A DNA stretch of 64,000 nt, taken from the NCBI GenBank assembly GCA_012932295.1, contig JAAONU010000016.1, positions 25,791,290 to 25,855,289 on the forward strand. The letters run 5' to 3'. This DNA comes from Cyclina sinensis. Lineage: Eukaryota; Mollusca; Bivalvia; Venerida; Veneridae. How positions within the stretch are numbered: position 1 is the stretch's first letter; each line of letters begins with the position of its first letter. The position numbers and the translations under genes were made by a program. The notes beneath the pieces were generated by a model that saw nothing but the letters and a program-made list of their open reading frames with translations, did not search any database and was not told the origin of the DNA. Shown here piece after piece: positions 23,564-35,112 of the stretch.

Positions 23564-24524
23564 GACCTAAAAACTTTAATTTGGTAGAATATAGTATGTC
23601 TGGTTTATACACGGGGGCCTTGAGGACCCTTTACAGATCACATGAATCCCACTGCTCTTACAGTACGACCAATAAAAATATCCAAAACCAATAAAAATAG
23701 CTAAAAGCATAATTCTGAGGTTCACTTTATGGTAAATTTCTTTAGCTGAAAAGTTGAAATGTGCAAGCAAACTTATGCTAGTTGTTCAAATTTCAATGCT
23801 GAAGCTTAATCATAATTTGAACAAACTAGAAGTCAACATGCAATGATAGACACAGCAATGATACACATAAAATGTAGCAATGATAAATTTCTTATCCTTG
23901 CAATTTCTATCACAAGATTTCTTAAGTTTTCACTTATAATGGGGAACTATTTGAACAATTTTGGTAGGCACTTTCCAGTTAAGTTTGGCCAAATGTGGCC
24001 CTGAGGTTTCAGAAAAGAATTTGAAACAATTGTTGCTGGACAGACATGCACAATGACTGACACTATTCATTCTAAGAAAAATGAAACTGCTTCATTTTAC
24101 TATCAATGCCAGGGCCATAACCATATGAAAATCATCCTACTGAAATATCCAGGAAGTACAATGTAACATGTATACATATCTCCCAATGAAGCTTCACACA
24201 AAGTTAAGTTGAATTTAAGCCATTGGTTCCTGAGAAATAGCCTGAAAATGATGGGCTATAACTATGTGAAAATCATGCGACTGAAACCTATATATGCTCA
24301 TCTCTTGCTAATGAAATTTCACACAAAAGGTAGTTGAATTAAAGACAATTATTACTAAGAAACATCAAGAAATGACAATGCTGTTTTCAACAACCTATGT
24401 GAAAATGCACTTAAATGTAACTTCCTGATACATAATTACATAATTGTTTGTGACAAAATACTGAGAAATAGCCAGGCAACTAACTAAACTATTTTACAAT
24501 CAAAGAGATCTAACCATGTAAATT
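23564..24524 (+). repeat. degenerate array, left part
   Basis: From about 24120, units carry 'ctatgtgaaaatcat', 'gctcatctct', 'gaa(g/a)ctt(c/t)acacaaa' and 'ttcctgagaaatagcc'. The same text resumes at 25313 after the nested TIR element, so the array was continuous before the insertion. Confidence 0.55.
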
Positions 24525-25312
24525 TACCATAAATGCTCAAATATAATACGCTAGCATGTATAAAATGCACCCCTGGTCTGGCCTCAAGATCTGGGAAAAA
24601 ATACTTGCATTGGAATATAATATGCACACAAATTTTGTCTGGAAATAGAGTTACCATTTGGCGACGTTTTTCGTTCAGGAAGTGGCCACTGTCGGTGCGT
24701 GTAACAATTACATCGTGTGAATATCGCTACAGTTGTATTTAACTATTTATTTTAAAGGACAACTAGCCTTAGAGACTATTTCTTTTGAAAATACTGAATA
24801 AACATGGCATTAACTCAGTGTGTCAACACTTTCTCAACACCTTTTGGATATGTAAACAAACATCTCGTAATTATGGCGACATCAAACGACACTTATTATT
24901 GTGTTTGTCTAACAATATATACAATGTATATATATAATTGGTCGATAATTGTGCGAGTGCGAATATTGAAGAACATAATACTGGTATCATTGGTTACATG
25001 ATTGAATCTTTAGCAGTTATAAATTTAGGAAAAAAAAAAAATGGCATTATAATGGCTTTTACGATACCATTGTTTCAGTACTGATGACACTGGTTTTCTC
25101 CCCTCAACAACTGCTCTCCATAAAAAGGTGCACAAAAAAAGGAAACATGATCATTTGGACAGAAATTATTGGACTTTTGGCAGGTATTTTACGGGTTTTC
25201 AAGCTGGAAAAAAATTGGCAGACGGCCCACCCTCAGTGTATAATACGCACCCCTTTGTGGAAACTGAAAATTCTTGAAAAAAAGTGCGTATATATTCGAG
25301 CGTTTACTGGTA
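24525..25312. mobile_element. 788-bp non-autonomous TIR element, likely TA target site
   Basis: The left end 'taccataaatgctcaaatataatacgc' and the reverse complement of the right end, 'taccagtaaacgctcgaatat...tacgc', are similar. Removing it with one TA restores array text ('...aatttaccagacaggaac...'), which supports a Tc1/mariner-like TA target duplication. Internal frames (24533-25001) have no transposase motif. Confidence 0.75.
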
Positions 25313-25769
25313 CCAGACAGGAACATCCTGATGTGTATCTCTTCTTGCCAAAAAAGCTTCACACACAAGGTGGTTAAATTCATGCCACTGGTTCCTAAGA
25401 AATAGCCTTCACACAAGTGTGAATGACAGATTTTATCATTAGGCATCTTCCTTTACAGATGCACAAAAATCTGGTCATCTGCATGTAGGTTAACTTTTGT
25501 TTTGTACTGATAATAGTACAGGAATTAATATCACTAGTTGTTTAACAGGTACTTGTATGTCTTTCTCAAAAGGAGGAAGCAGTTTCAAAAGATATGTTTC
25601 AGTACATACTTTTCATATCTATCACATCAGCATTCCCTATCTATGTTTGCATAAAGGATCTAAACATAGATACCAATTCTTTGTATGGACATATGATGCA
25701 GCTAGAAAGAGAAAGACTGAGACAATGTAAATGTTATTTTTCTAATTGCTTTCTCCTCAGTTAAAGATT
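25313..25769. repeat. degenerate array, right part, then unannotated DNA
   Basis: 'ccagacaggaacatcctgatg...gcttcacacacaaggtggtt...ttcctaagaaatagcc' continues the array interrupted at 24525. Beyond about 25420 nothing is recognised. Confidence 0.45.
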
Positions 25770-26712
25770 TAACAAACAACTAGAGTTTGTTTTTTAGACA
25801 AAAACATACTGTCTATCCCCTCCTTCTTGAGCATGACACACCATTTCATATAATTTCAAATTCCATCAAAGAATGACAAAGTTACAAAGCAGACACGAAA
25901 AAAGACCCCATTTTTTTATGTCTGACTTCTAAGTGTGACCTTGGAGACCCGGTTCTTGTGCATGACACATCGTCTCACATTGGCTAACATTTCTGCAAAG
26001 TTATTCCTAAAATCCATCAAGGAATGACAAAGTTATAGAGCAGACATATTTGTGACATCCAGTCAAAGCACAAAATAACGAGAAATTGGTAGAACCAATG
26101 GATGCTCCCCGAATAAATGCCAATTCCAAAAGGGCTATTGTTTAATATGATTTTTTTTTTAAAGTATGAAAAATAACAAAGGGCAATAACTCCTAAATTA
26201 TGCAAAATAGTTACGGTTCTTGCACGCTGCACTTCTCCTCATAGAAATCTATCTACCAACAAAGTTTCATGTTAATATCTCTTATACTTTATGAGATATG
26301 CCCCGGACAAAAAATAAGAATGAGAAATTTCAAAAGGCAATAACTCAAAAATTAATAAAGCAAGAGTTATGGTTCTTGTGCACACTGCACTTGCTCATCA
26401 ATGAGAATCTATCTACTATAAAGTTTCAAGCTGGATAACTCTTATACTTTGTGAGATATGCCCCGGACCAAAAATAAGTATGAGAAATTTCAAAGGGCAA
26501 TAACTCAAAAATTAATAAAGCAATAGTGATGGTTCTTGTGAACTGCACTGCTCCTTAATGAGACCTAACTATCTATGAAGATTGGTCTTGATATCTCTCA
26601 TAGTTTTTGTGTTATGCTCTGGACAAAATTATGACAGACGGACGAAGGACGAACAGGACGGAACGGACAAAGCGACAACTACATGTATATGCTCGCCCTT
26701 CGGAGAGCATAA
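25770..26712 (+). repeat. tandem array, hairpin-ended
   Basis: Units include 'gagatatgccccggac(a/c)aaaaataag(a/t)atgagaaatttc', 'gggcaataactcaaaaattaataaagca' and 'ttgtg...actgcac'. It ends in 'gacagacggacgaaggacg' and a hairpin 'tatgctcgcccttcggagagcata' followed by A's. Open frames at 26582-26998 are array shadows. Confidence 0.8.
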
Positions 26713-27086
26713 AAATATCTCTCCAGCTACCACTACCGGGGGAGACAAAATTAACTTAATAAGAAACAGGTGTATGCTTTTAAACTTTTTATCTAACACC
26801 AACATTCTGACATTTGTAACTTTTAGCCTCCAACAAAAAAATGACAAATTTGTTTTACAAACAACACACAACAGACTTGTGAGTAAAATACATTTGTATA
26901 TTACTTTCATTTCTTCACAGATGCATTTTTTGTATACACCAAGCCTGATGATATATAAGTGGTGTACTAAAAAATCATATTTAACACTTCTATTTTGAAG
27001 TCAACCTTTCAAATATATTTTCCAATGCCTCCTTTCAATAATTTTCTAGCTGCATCATTTATTATCTAATTCTATCTATCACTTAC
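26713..27086 (-). other. intron of locus A, no feature seen
   Basis: Follows the strong GTAAGT donor of the linker exon on the minus strand. No additional exon recognised. Confidence 0.5.
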
Positions 27087-27709
27087 TTTTGGAGCAGCAT
27101 GGGCCTCTGGCAAGTTCACCTCACTAGCAGAACTGTTTTCAGCATATTCGATTTTAATGGCCGATTCTTCCCCAATGTCGTCTTCAGTTATCATCATCAG
27201 CTGCTTCAAAATCCTCGGCTGCATTATCACTTTCTTCACCTGCATTGCGAATCAAGTCATCCACTTTTTCCCTCTCAATAGTATCCAGATTTTCCCCTTC
27301 AATTTTGATATGTATCTGTTGTCTATTTTCCATTTCTATCCTAATTGGTTTGTTTGCTTCACCTTTATTTTCAGTATCATTGTCAACATTATGTTTACCA
27401 TTGTAATTCCAACAGTTCATCTGTTGATGTACTAGGCACAAGTTTAGCCTGTTTAGCAGCTGTAGCTGGTTGCTGAAGAGATTTAGTTTTTCGTTTTCCT
27501 TATATGTCTTGGATTAACTTTTTCTACTCCTGCTGTAGTTTCTGGAATGTCATTCTTAGTTTGTGAACCCTGCTGTTCATCCTGCAGTTGATTTGTTGCT
27601 TCTAGAGATTGTTCTTCTGTAGAATGGGTGTCAGTCAATGCAACTTTTTCAAAGGCTATAGACAGCCTTGATGTGACAGGACCTAGTTTATCTGTAATGA
27701 CTGACATAT
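27087..27709 (-). CDS. locus A linker exon, with three apparent frame changes
   Basis: Minus strand. Acceptor 'aatatttcag' before 27709 (phase 1) and donor AAAA|GTAAGT after 27087 (phase 0), as in the homologous plus-strand exon 40887-41407. It begins D-M-S-V-I-T-D-K-L-G-P, matching D-L-T-V-T-T-N-R-L-G-P of locus B. It is rich in E, D, K and S (for example KIEGENLDTIEREKVDD and a final TEDDIGEESAIK), so probably a disordered linker. The coding sense moves through three frames: the first ends at a stop at 27485, the second (KRKTKSLQQPATAAKQ) ends just upstream of 27400, and the third ends at 27184, after which the original frame resumes to the donor. Each step equals one extra base, so the net frame is restored. 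This could be decay of locus A or single-base assembly errors; the first step is beside A runs. Confidence 0.62.
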
Positions 27710-28140
27710 CTGAAATAAACACAAATATTTCAGGTTACTATTTTCCTTTTCAGAAATCATGTAAATTAGTGGTGACAAAGACTTCTTCCATTTCTTATAT
27801 GGATATTTAAAAACACACCTTCCAGTATAGCTTGAAAATTCTTTTAATGATTAGGACAGCCATACATGTATAGGTTTTACTTAAAATTGGAGTATAACTT
27901 TTTAGGTCAAAGAACGTATTTCAGTAAAAACACTGTTAATATTTGTTTTCCTGACAATGCATATCAGTGCAAATTAAAATCTTCCTAATTACAAACATCT
28001 ATTAAGAGTACCATAAGTTTGACCACTTACATACATGTCATATTAATTTAACAAGTGAATGCCTCAACAAGACAAAAATGAAAAAGAAAGATATGTGATG
28101 TGCAGAAAATGTCACTTACATTGCTTTTTCAAGATAGAGT

Positions 28141-28337
28141 TAACCCTTCTCCTGATGGCAGCAACTGTGTTTGCCTTGCGGACTAGTGCAGACCAATATC
28201 AGCTTGCAGACCATGGTCTGCACTACTTGCTATTCAGTTGGTAAATTTTCAATAAGCACCACTGTAAACAATTAATGGATCTGCCCAAAGTGAAAGATGG
28301 ACAAGTCCATTTAAGATATTTAGCAAGCTAAGGGTTA
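28141..28337. mobile_element. 197-bp MITE with TAACCCTT/AAGGGTTA ends
   Basis: Starts taACCCTT and ends AAGGGTta, giving short terminal inverted repeats with a possible TA duplication. The inside has 'gcagaccatggtctgcact', 'ttttcaataagcaccactgtaaacaattaatgg' and 'gatggacaagtccat', shared with a degraded copy at about 39120-39275 in the same orientation. The plus-strand frame 28059-28244 is produced by this element. Confidence 0.7.
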
Positions 28338-29031
28338 GATATGCATGTCTTCAAAAGTCAGTAACAGTATTCACTTTTAAAATCATAAGCAGTTGTAAAC
28401 GATGGTTGTATACAACTACTTACTAGCAGTCTGTACAAGTAACTGACTACCAAAGAACCAATTTTCACTCACTAATTCTACTTTTCAGAAAGCAGCATAG
28501 TTCTTTGCTTTTCAAAAGCAAAAGGAAATGGGGTAACCAAGGAGTTCTGAGTACATTTTGATGTGCTTACAAATAGATGAAAATGGATGAGGCTCATCAA
28601 ATTTTCCCATACATGTACTACTAACAGAAAGCTAGACTTAATAGTCTATCCATAAAGATTCAAATTTATTGAATAAAATACCTTTGGAAACCTTACAGTG
28701 TGTACTTTCATTTCTGAACATCTATCACTTTGTGTAACTTATTCAGCTTATTTTGTAAAATGTTTTAGTCAAATATATACTCAATCTCTCTCTTGGGTCA
28801 ATTCAATTTCTAAATTTAAAGGTCTTCTGAAATATTAAATAGAGTTCCAGATAATTTCTTTGACCCTGGGTGTAATTACATGTACCCCCACTTCTACAAT
28901 TGTAGGGGTAAATGGAGATATTTAGTCTATGTGAAAGGGTAAATTACCAAACTAAATATCTAATGAGTGATATGCCATTATTGACACAATTACATTTTAA
29001 AAAATTAGCTTGAAACTTTCATATATCTCAC

Positions 29032-29190
29032 ATTTCATCCGCAGTTCCTTGTCAGGCTCAATTATCCATGAAAAAGCCTTTTGCCAATTTTCCAGTATCA
29101 ATCGGTTAACATTGACATGAGCCCTTTTTGATTGAAATATAGAGGTGATAATGTCATCGACGATGGAGCTTACCAATGCTTTTGATGGAA
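29032..29190 (-). CDS. possible symmetric cassette exon of locus A
   Basis: Minus strand. A 159-nt interval bounded by 'accgtag' and T|GTGAGA would enter and leave in phase 1, so it could be included or skipped between the first coding exon (phase 1 end) and the linker exon (phase 1 start). It encodes about 53 residues including SKALVSSIVDDIITSIF and ILENWQKAFSWIIEPDKEL. The W-x2-AFxWI then M-K-C pattern recalls the start of C17orf113/TTF-type zinc domains of hAT-related proteins, but the second cysteine position is a tyrosine if read onward. The acceptor's pyrimidine tract is weak. No counterpart was seen between 40397 and 40886 in locus B. Confidence 0.35.
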
Positions 29191-29516
29191 CTACGGTTTT
29201 TGTTTGAGAGAAACTGTCATTTATTTGTTGTTGTTGTTTATGCTTTAAAAGAACCACTACAGTCATTTGTGTAACAAAAAATATCCAAAACACTTTATAA
29301 AAGCAAAATCAATCAAGTGCCTACATGACATACATATAGCTGTCACTGCAGACAGGTTTACAGTTTCTAAAACTAGATGAGCAATTTTAGCAGACTATTG
29401 GTCTGAAAATAATACAGATACCCAGTCAATTCATAAATGGAAGTTATGATTAGCTATTATCTGGAAATTTGATTTAATACTATAACTCCTATCCACTAAG
29501 AAAACAAAAATATTAC

Positions 29517-29645
29517 CTGGTTTACAGTAGACCCATCCTTGTTTTACAAAGAAATTTTTCAGGGCTGACTCCTGTTCCAGTGTCACATATAACATCATCA
29601 AGTATGACTCCATTTTGATTCTCTGTTTATCTCCCTTGCAAAGTA
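29517..29645 (-). CDS. locus A first coding exon
   Basis: Minus strand. Acceptor 'ctgctatttcag' before 29645; the likely start ATG is at 29613; donor CCAG|GTAATA after 29517. The coding part is 97 nt (32 codons plus one base): it begins MESYLMMLYVTL and ends KQGWVYCKP. The plus-strand exon at 40300-40396 has the same length, phase and nearly the same residues. In that copy an in-frame TGA upstream supports this Met as the start; here the frame stays open to the acceptor. I do not recognise this N-terminal motif as a named domain. It is presumably the constant N-terminus shared by all products of the locus. Confidence 0.78.
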
Positions 29646-31195
29646 CTGAAATAGCAGAGAAAGTGTTGTTTATCAACATACTGTTTTTAGGTCTCTGATT
29701 TAGGAAGGGATGTGTGTGGAGGAAAATCTCAACTGTACAGTAACTGCTTAACCTTACGATTGCAAAAGGCAAGCAACTGTATTCTCATACCAACCTGTTT
29801 CAAAGCCTGCTATTCATATTTGTCAAAACCTGATGCACACCTGACATGCATCAAAAAGTGATACATGTACATAGCTATTGTGTTTATACTTTCAAGAAAG
29901 GTTGACTTCAGAGCCCAGACCAAAACTAGAGTTTACTTCCAGAGTCCGAACCAAAACTTTAAAAGAAACTTAAGTAACCCCTAGAACCTCTTTCCAAAAT
30001 TTACTGCCATCTAGCACAAAGTGGAAAAAATGTTCACACATATTTGCTGAATATGATTAAGGAATACCAAAGAAGTGTTTCTGTGAAATAACCTTAAAAC
30101 TTGACTAGTGTTTCTGAGGAGAATATTTTTCAAAGTTTTTCATATAGTTATACAATGAAACTTTGAAAATTTCCTTTATTTGTTTTTAAAGAACCAAAAC
30201 GGCTTTAAGAAATTTCATAGGACGGCAGGAACATTGCCGTGAATTATTTCAAAATCAGGTTGGTGGTTTCTGGAGAAAATTTTAAAACTTTTCCATATAA
30301 TCATACATGCCGTTTCGGGTTCGACCATTAACTGGGAGATTTGTGGAAAATCGCCAGGTTTTTGGACATCACAACGGGGTAAAAACGAAAACCAAAAAAC
30401 ATGTCTTTCTGACGTCATACATGGTACGTACTTTATTCAACATAGTGTAACAACAATCAGGCGAATGACATGTCACATGTCATCTTGTTGCAAACATCAA
30501 TTACGTCAATCAGGCGCTAAGTATTACACCGGGCTATGACCAGATGTTACTGACAATTAACACTAATGCGCAAAAGAAAGAGCCGACTTTTGTCACATAA
30601 TCAACCAATTATCCATCTCGCGTGTCAAGGTTTTGACTTGGTATATTCAAACTTGGACTCGAGTGTGTATTCAACAAATTTTATGGATTTTTTTTTCTTT
30701 CAAGACAAAATGTTGATTTATCGCGAGATATGGGTGCTTCGCCGGGGCGCCAGGGTAAGGGTCTAAATATCGGGAGAACCCTGCGAGTAACGGGAGAATG
30801 GCATGTATGTATATAATAATAATATAGTCATATAGTGAAAACAGGCCCTGCCCTCTGTAGGCCAGGTTTTATAAAGGATCTAAATGGCCCCAAGGAATTT
30901 GATAAAGGGTGACCAAGGAACATTTCTGTGAAATAATTTTGAAAATTGACTGGTGGTTTCTGAGGAGATTTTCTAAGGTTTTCCTTTTGGTTGCCATGGC
31001 AACAAGAGTTCAGAATAGAACCAATTAGTTTCATGGAATTTGAAATAGGATCAACTGAGGATCATTCCTAGACAGTTTGTTTTAAATTAGCATAGTGGTT
31101 TAGGAGGAGATGCCGTTTGAAAAAATGTTGACAATAGACAACTGACAGTCACTTATCTTGAGCACTTATACTGCACAGATAAGCTAAATAGATAT
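29646..31195 (+). repeat. degenerate tandem array, hairpin-type end, with nested TIR element
   Basis: Blocks such as 'aggaacat(t/g)tctgtgaaata', 'gact(a/g)gtg(t/g)ttctgaggaga', 'aa(g/a)ttttcc(a/t)tat' and 'ggtttaggaggagatg' recur. The end 'gacagtcacttatcttgagcact...agataagctaaatag' is a decayed form of the 'gctcacctgagc' array end. The element at 30302-30809 is inserted in it. Confidence 0.6.
30302..30809. mobile_element. 508-bp TIR element, CATACATG termini
   Basis: Left end CATACATGCC and right end GGCATGTATG are perfect 10-bp inverted repeats. Similar ends (CATAYATG) bound the element at 56884-58122. No transposase frame is present; frames at 30215-30418 and 30566-30766 have no motif. The flanks share an ATATAAT-like string, but the target duplication is not clean. 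Confidence 0.65.
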
Positions 31196-31965
31196 TTTAA
31201 CAGCCTAAAAATTTCACTTGTTAACATAACTTTTTATCCATACCACCCAATTAAACTTTCACATTGAACTCAATTCAACTATTCCTATCAAGTTTTTAAA
31301 TTTGAAGTGATCTAATTAGGATATATCGTCTTAATTTTGTATTTGCCAAATTGTCACCATAGTCCACTCACATCAAGCATTTGTAACTTTTGTGATATGT
31401 TGGTCTTTCAGAAGTTATGGGCAAGTCATCATTAATATTAACAGCTACTGGTCATAAATAAATCGTCTGTCATGTTATTTTTGTTTAAATTGCTTGATGT
31501 TTTAATATAAACTAGAAATGTGTCCAAAGGACACAGATGCCCCCACTCAACCTAGCTACTCATACAGCTAACAATATGGCCACAAGATAGTCATACATGC
31601 TGAATCATTAATAAGATTGGTTTAACAAAATGACAACTATAAGAAACCTGTTGTGGTGTGAAGACTCAAAATACTGTCTCCAACACTGTGACCAATGGAT
31701 GAATATTATCCTTCACAATTCTGTATGCATAGTTGGACATTCTTGGAGTTTGCAGATGGTAAACAGGTGTTTTCATGTCTAATTTGTACTAAGTTCCCAA
31801 CTTATATGTTCTGTAAGTCAGGCTGTTTATAAAATGTCCATTGTCATCTAAATAGCAAACAATTTTAAGCAATTGTTGGAACAAAATTTCACCATTTCCA
31901 TACTTAAATGTTGAATTCTGCTTAAGCTGGTGCTAATGGGTGTGGATGGTAACTTGCATTTTCCA
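31196..31965. other. repeat debris, no gene seen
   Basis: 'aaactagaaatgtgtccaaaggacacagatgcccccac' at about 31510 looks like the start of another interspersed element (it includes an inverted 'gtgtcc...ggacac'). Nothing codes convincingly. Confidence 0.4.
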
Positions 31966-32550
31966 TTACTGTCCATGAACATGCTCAATCAAACTGAGTC
32001 TGCAATTTGACCATTGGAACAGTGTTAAACTCACTAAGAAGAAGGAAAATTTTTTAGGTATCAAACTGTAGGGCAACAATGCTGTGGTCTGAGAAGTAGG
32101 ATGACAGGCAGGATAATCTGGGTTGTAGAATATTATTCTGTATTTAGACAAAGTCAAGTGTAGAACCACCTCTGTGAGTTTGGAGCTGCACACACTGGGA
32201 ATATTCAGTTTCTGTGACAGTCTTGTATAAATTGTAGAATAAAAGCTAAGTTGAAATCTCCAAGCAGTACATCTGGAGAAGTTTGGTCTGCAATATGTGT
32301 TAGATCATTAATAAAGTCTGTTATAAATGTTTGAGGATGGAGGTCTATAGAGAAGACAGAATGACCTTGGACAGAGCTTTGATGAGATGGTAACTGACAC
32401 TTGTTCCAGATGAGGTTGATGTGAAACACTGGAAGTTGTCACTGGCAACTTATCTCGTGTGTAGAACAACAAACCATGGCAGTTGTCTTCCCGTGACATA
32501 GGCAAACATGTCAAGCTCCACGGCACCCAACACGCTAATGGCACTGTACT
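31966..32550 (-). pseudogene. LINE endonuclease-domain fragment
   Basis: Minus strand, broken across frames. Conserved AP-endonuclease-like pieces appear in the right order: REDNCHG and CLLYRPP near 32480-32350, then FINDLTHIADQTSPDVLLGDFN near 32300-32230 (split between two frames from the first), then RGGSTLDFV near 32160 and SDHSIVALQF near 32070. GDFN, TLD and SDH are hallmarks of the endonuclease of non-LTR retrotransposons. No RT follows directly; the RT fragment at 35113-36010 lies upstream on this strand and so belongs to another copy. Confidence 0.72.
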
Positions 32551-32559
32551 TGATTCTCA

Positions 32560-33375
32560 TAGATATTTGCTTCAGTCAGACACAGTACATTGTATGTCAA
32601 TCCCTGCTCAGAACTGGGTGACTCTAGCTCCAGCGCTTTTGCAGTTACAGGCGACACAAGTTGAAAATTGCAAATTTTGAGTATGTAAGGGGCCATAACT
32701 CTAACAATTCTGAATAAATCTATACGGGAAACTCCAGGTGCACAACTTTACATGCTGATCAACATTCCTGTAAAGTTTCTTGACTGTAGGTGCAGCGCTT
32801 TTGCAGGTATAGGCGACACAAGTTGAAGATTACTATTTTTGACAAGTAAGAGGCCATAACTGTAACAGTTTCAAATAAATCTAAACGTGAAACCCCAGGT
32901 GCTCGACTTCACATGCTGATCAACATTCCTGTAAAGTTTCTTGACTGTAGGTGCAGCGCTTTTGCAGGTACAGGCGACACAAGTTGAAAATTGCAAATTT
33001 TGTGTATGTAAGGGGCCATAACTCTAACATTTAAATCTATATGGAAAACCCCAGGTGCACAACATTACATGCTGATCAACATTCCTGTAAAGTTTCTTGA
33101 CATTAGGTACAGCGCTTTTGCAGGTACATGTACAAGCGACACAAGTTGAAGATTACTATTTTTGACTAAGTAAGGGGCCATAACTGTAACAGTTTCAAAT
33201 AAATCCCAGGTGCACGACTTCACATGCTGATCAACATTCCTGTAAAGTTTCTTGACTCTAGCTCCAGTGCTTTTGAAGCTACAGGCGACACAACTTTTTG
33301 GGATGGATGGACATAGGGAAGGACGGACAAGGGCAATCTAAATCCCCCCCCCCCCCCCAAGAGGGAACATAAAAA
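32560..33375 (+). repeat. tandem array, about 160-bp monomer
   Basis: 'cagcgcttttgcaggta' recurs near 32632, 32793, 32953 and 33109, with 'aggcgacacaagttgaa', 'aaggggccataactctaaca' and 'tgctgatcaacattcctgtaaagtttcttgac'. It ends 'gggaaggacggacaagg' then a long C run and 'aagagggaacataaaaa'. Confidence 0.85.
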
Positions 33376-33444
33376 AATATATCAATAAACATAAAAGTTT
33401 TTGTTAACATATATTTACAAAAATAAATTTTGGGATTGAACAGT

Positions 33445-34385
33445 CTAACCGATTCTGGACACTGGTGTCTGGCACATACCTAGGATTATATAAGGAGTAT
33501 CTTGTCATTCCACAATCCTATACAAGTTTCCACCTTAAATATTGTATATATACACTGAAAATAGAAAGGGTAAATAAGTCTTGAAACCGGGCATTTACCA
33601 AGCCCTCACTTCTATGTTCTCTCCACTACTTCATACTCAATATTTGTAGAAAAACTTGGTGGTGATCGGTAGCAGGGTCATTTACGTTCACAAATATGCC
33701 ATACATTATACACTGGCATCAAGCATAAAGCCACAGCAGCCGAAAGTTTCAAAGTTTTTCAGCCAAAATGCTTACTCGGAACAGTAGACGTTAATTTAAC
33801 CGGAGGTGTCTATTCATCATCCAATGAAATGATCCGTTTCAAATTTCACAGTTGTAAAATGTAATGGCCGATGCTAAAAAAGATGAGGTAGTGGAGTGAA
33901 AAATTAAACTGATTATATACTTGTGAAAAGGTATTGTTAATGTGAATGGATACATATGACTTTGTTTTAAGTAAACTTATCGAATGACAATGCATTTTCC
34001 GTGAAAACTAAGCTGTTTATCATAGACTTTTGCAATAAAAGGCGAAATATCAGACATTCGATTAACGTCTACTGTTCCGAGTAAGCGTTTTGAAACTTCC
34101 CGCTTCTGTGCCTCTATGCTTAATTGCAGTACATAGTGTATGGGATGTTCATGAAGGTAAATGACCCCGTTTGATTTATCGCTAAATATTTAGATTATAT
34201 TAAGGCAGAAAACTTAAAAGTGAAGGCTTCGTAAATGCCCCGTTAAGGACTTACTTACCTTTTATTTTTTTTAATCTGTATTATTGCAAATGAGGAGAAT
34301 GTATGTCCAGGAATGACTAGGTACTGCTAAATACTATAATCATAGGTATGTACCAAACACCTGTGATTCTGGAGGGTAGTGTCTT
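33445..34385. repeat. long inverted repeat, arms of about 350-370 bp
   Basis: The left arm (about 33445-33815) and right arm (about 34045-34385, read reversed) share, in order, 'attctgg', 'acatacct(a/t)(g/t)gattata', 'gtcattcc', 'ggtaa(a/g)taagtc', 'gggcatttac', 'gggtcatttac', 'ccatacattat' against 'ccatacactat', 'aagcata' and, closest to the centre, CTTACTCGGAACAGTAGACG (exact). The central spacer is about 230 bp. The inner part is best conserved. Either a foldback element or an old inverted duplication; it lies close to the midpoint between the first coding exons of loci A and B. Confidence 0.75.
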
Positions 34386-35112
34386 GGGGGGTGGTGTCTT
34401 GCTATCGAGCTGCAATACTGCCAAAATAAAATCAGTCCGATATTTCTAAAGAATGCAGCAGATAACTTTGACTTATCACAATGTGCCTCAACCTTTTGAT
34501 TCTTGAAAAACCCTCAAAATTGACAGCCTCAAAGGAAAGGAATAACTATCTGTGTGTAGCCCACATTATCTCCCTTCCTAAACAAGCTTTTTTTTATTAG
34601 TTTATGGATTAAAGCAACCGATATTTCTACAACGCTGAGCAATATGTTAATCAAAGAAGTGGAATAAGACTCCTACACATACATGCTATTCATATAATTT
34701 GAACAATAGCCTAAGTCTTTGAGTTTGTTGTGAACACCATTATGCAGTTTCAAAATAGAGTACTGAGTATGACCTAAAGGACAATAAAATGCAAAAAGAT
34801 TAAGGCATCCCGCTAAAGTTTCAGGGGTAGGTAAGCCAGGTTAAATCACGCTGGAAATAATGTCAGCAGATGCAATTGAATAGAATGAGTCTTTGGTTCA
34901 ACTTCAACTTATTACTGCCAAAAGTCAATACTGACTATACTAGGCAGGCGCGTGTCAGGAACATTAAAATTATAGAAGATAATAACAAAGAAAACAAGAT
35001 TTAATTGAAGATCTTACTTTTAAACATTTATTTTAAATACTTAAAATCTAAAATATTTGTTTAGTCCACTGATAAAAGCTGGCACAGTTGGGGTAGCCTT
35101 AATCTCGGTCGG
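34386..35112. other. no recognisable gene
   Basis: AT-rich, without motif-bearing frames or clear repeats. Confidence 0.45.

Noticed and set aside
28059..28244. 61-codon plus-strand frame
   Set aside because: Mostly covered by the 28141-28337 MITE; its text recurs at 39 kb in a non-coding copy.
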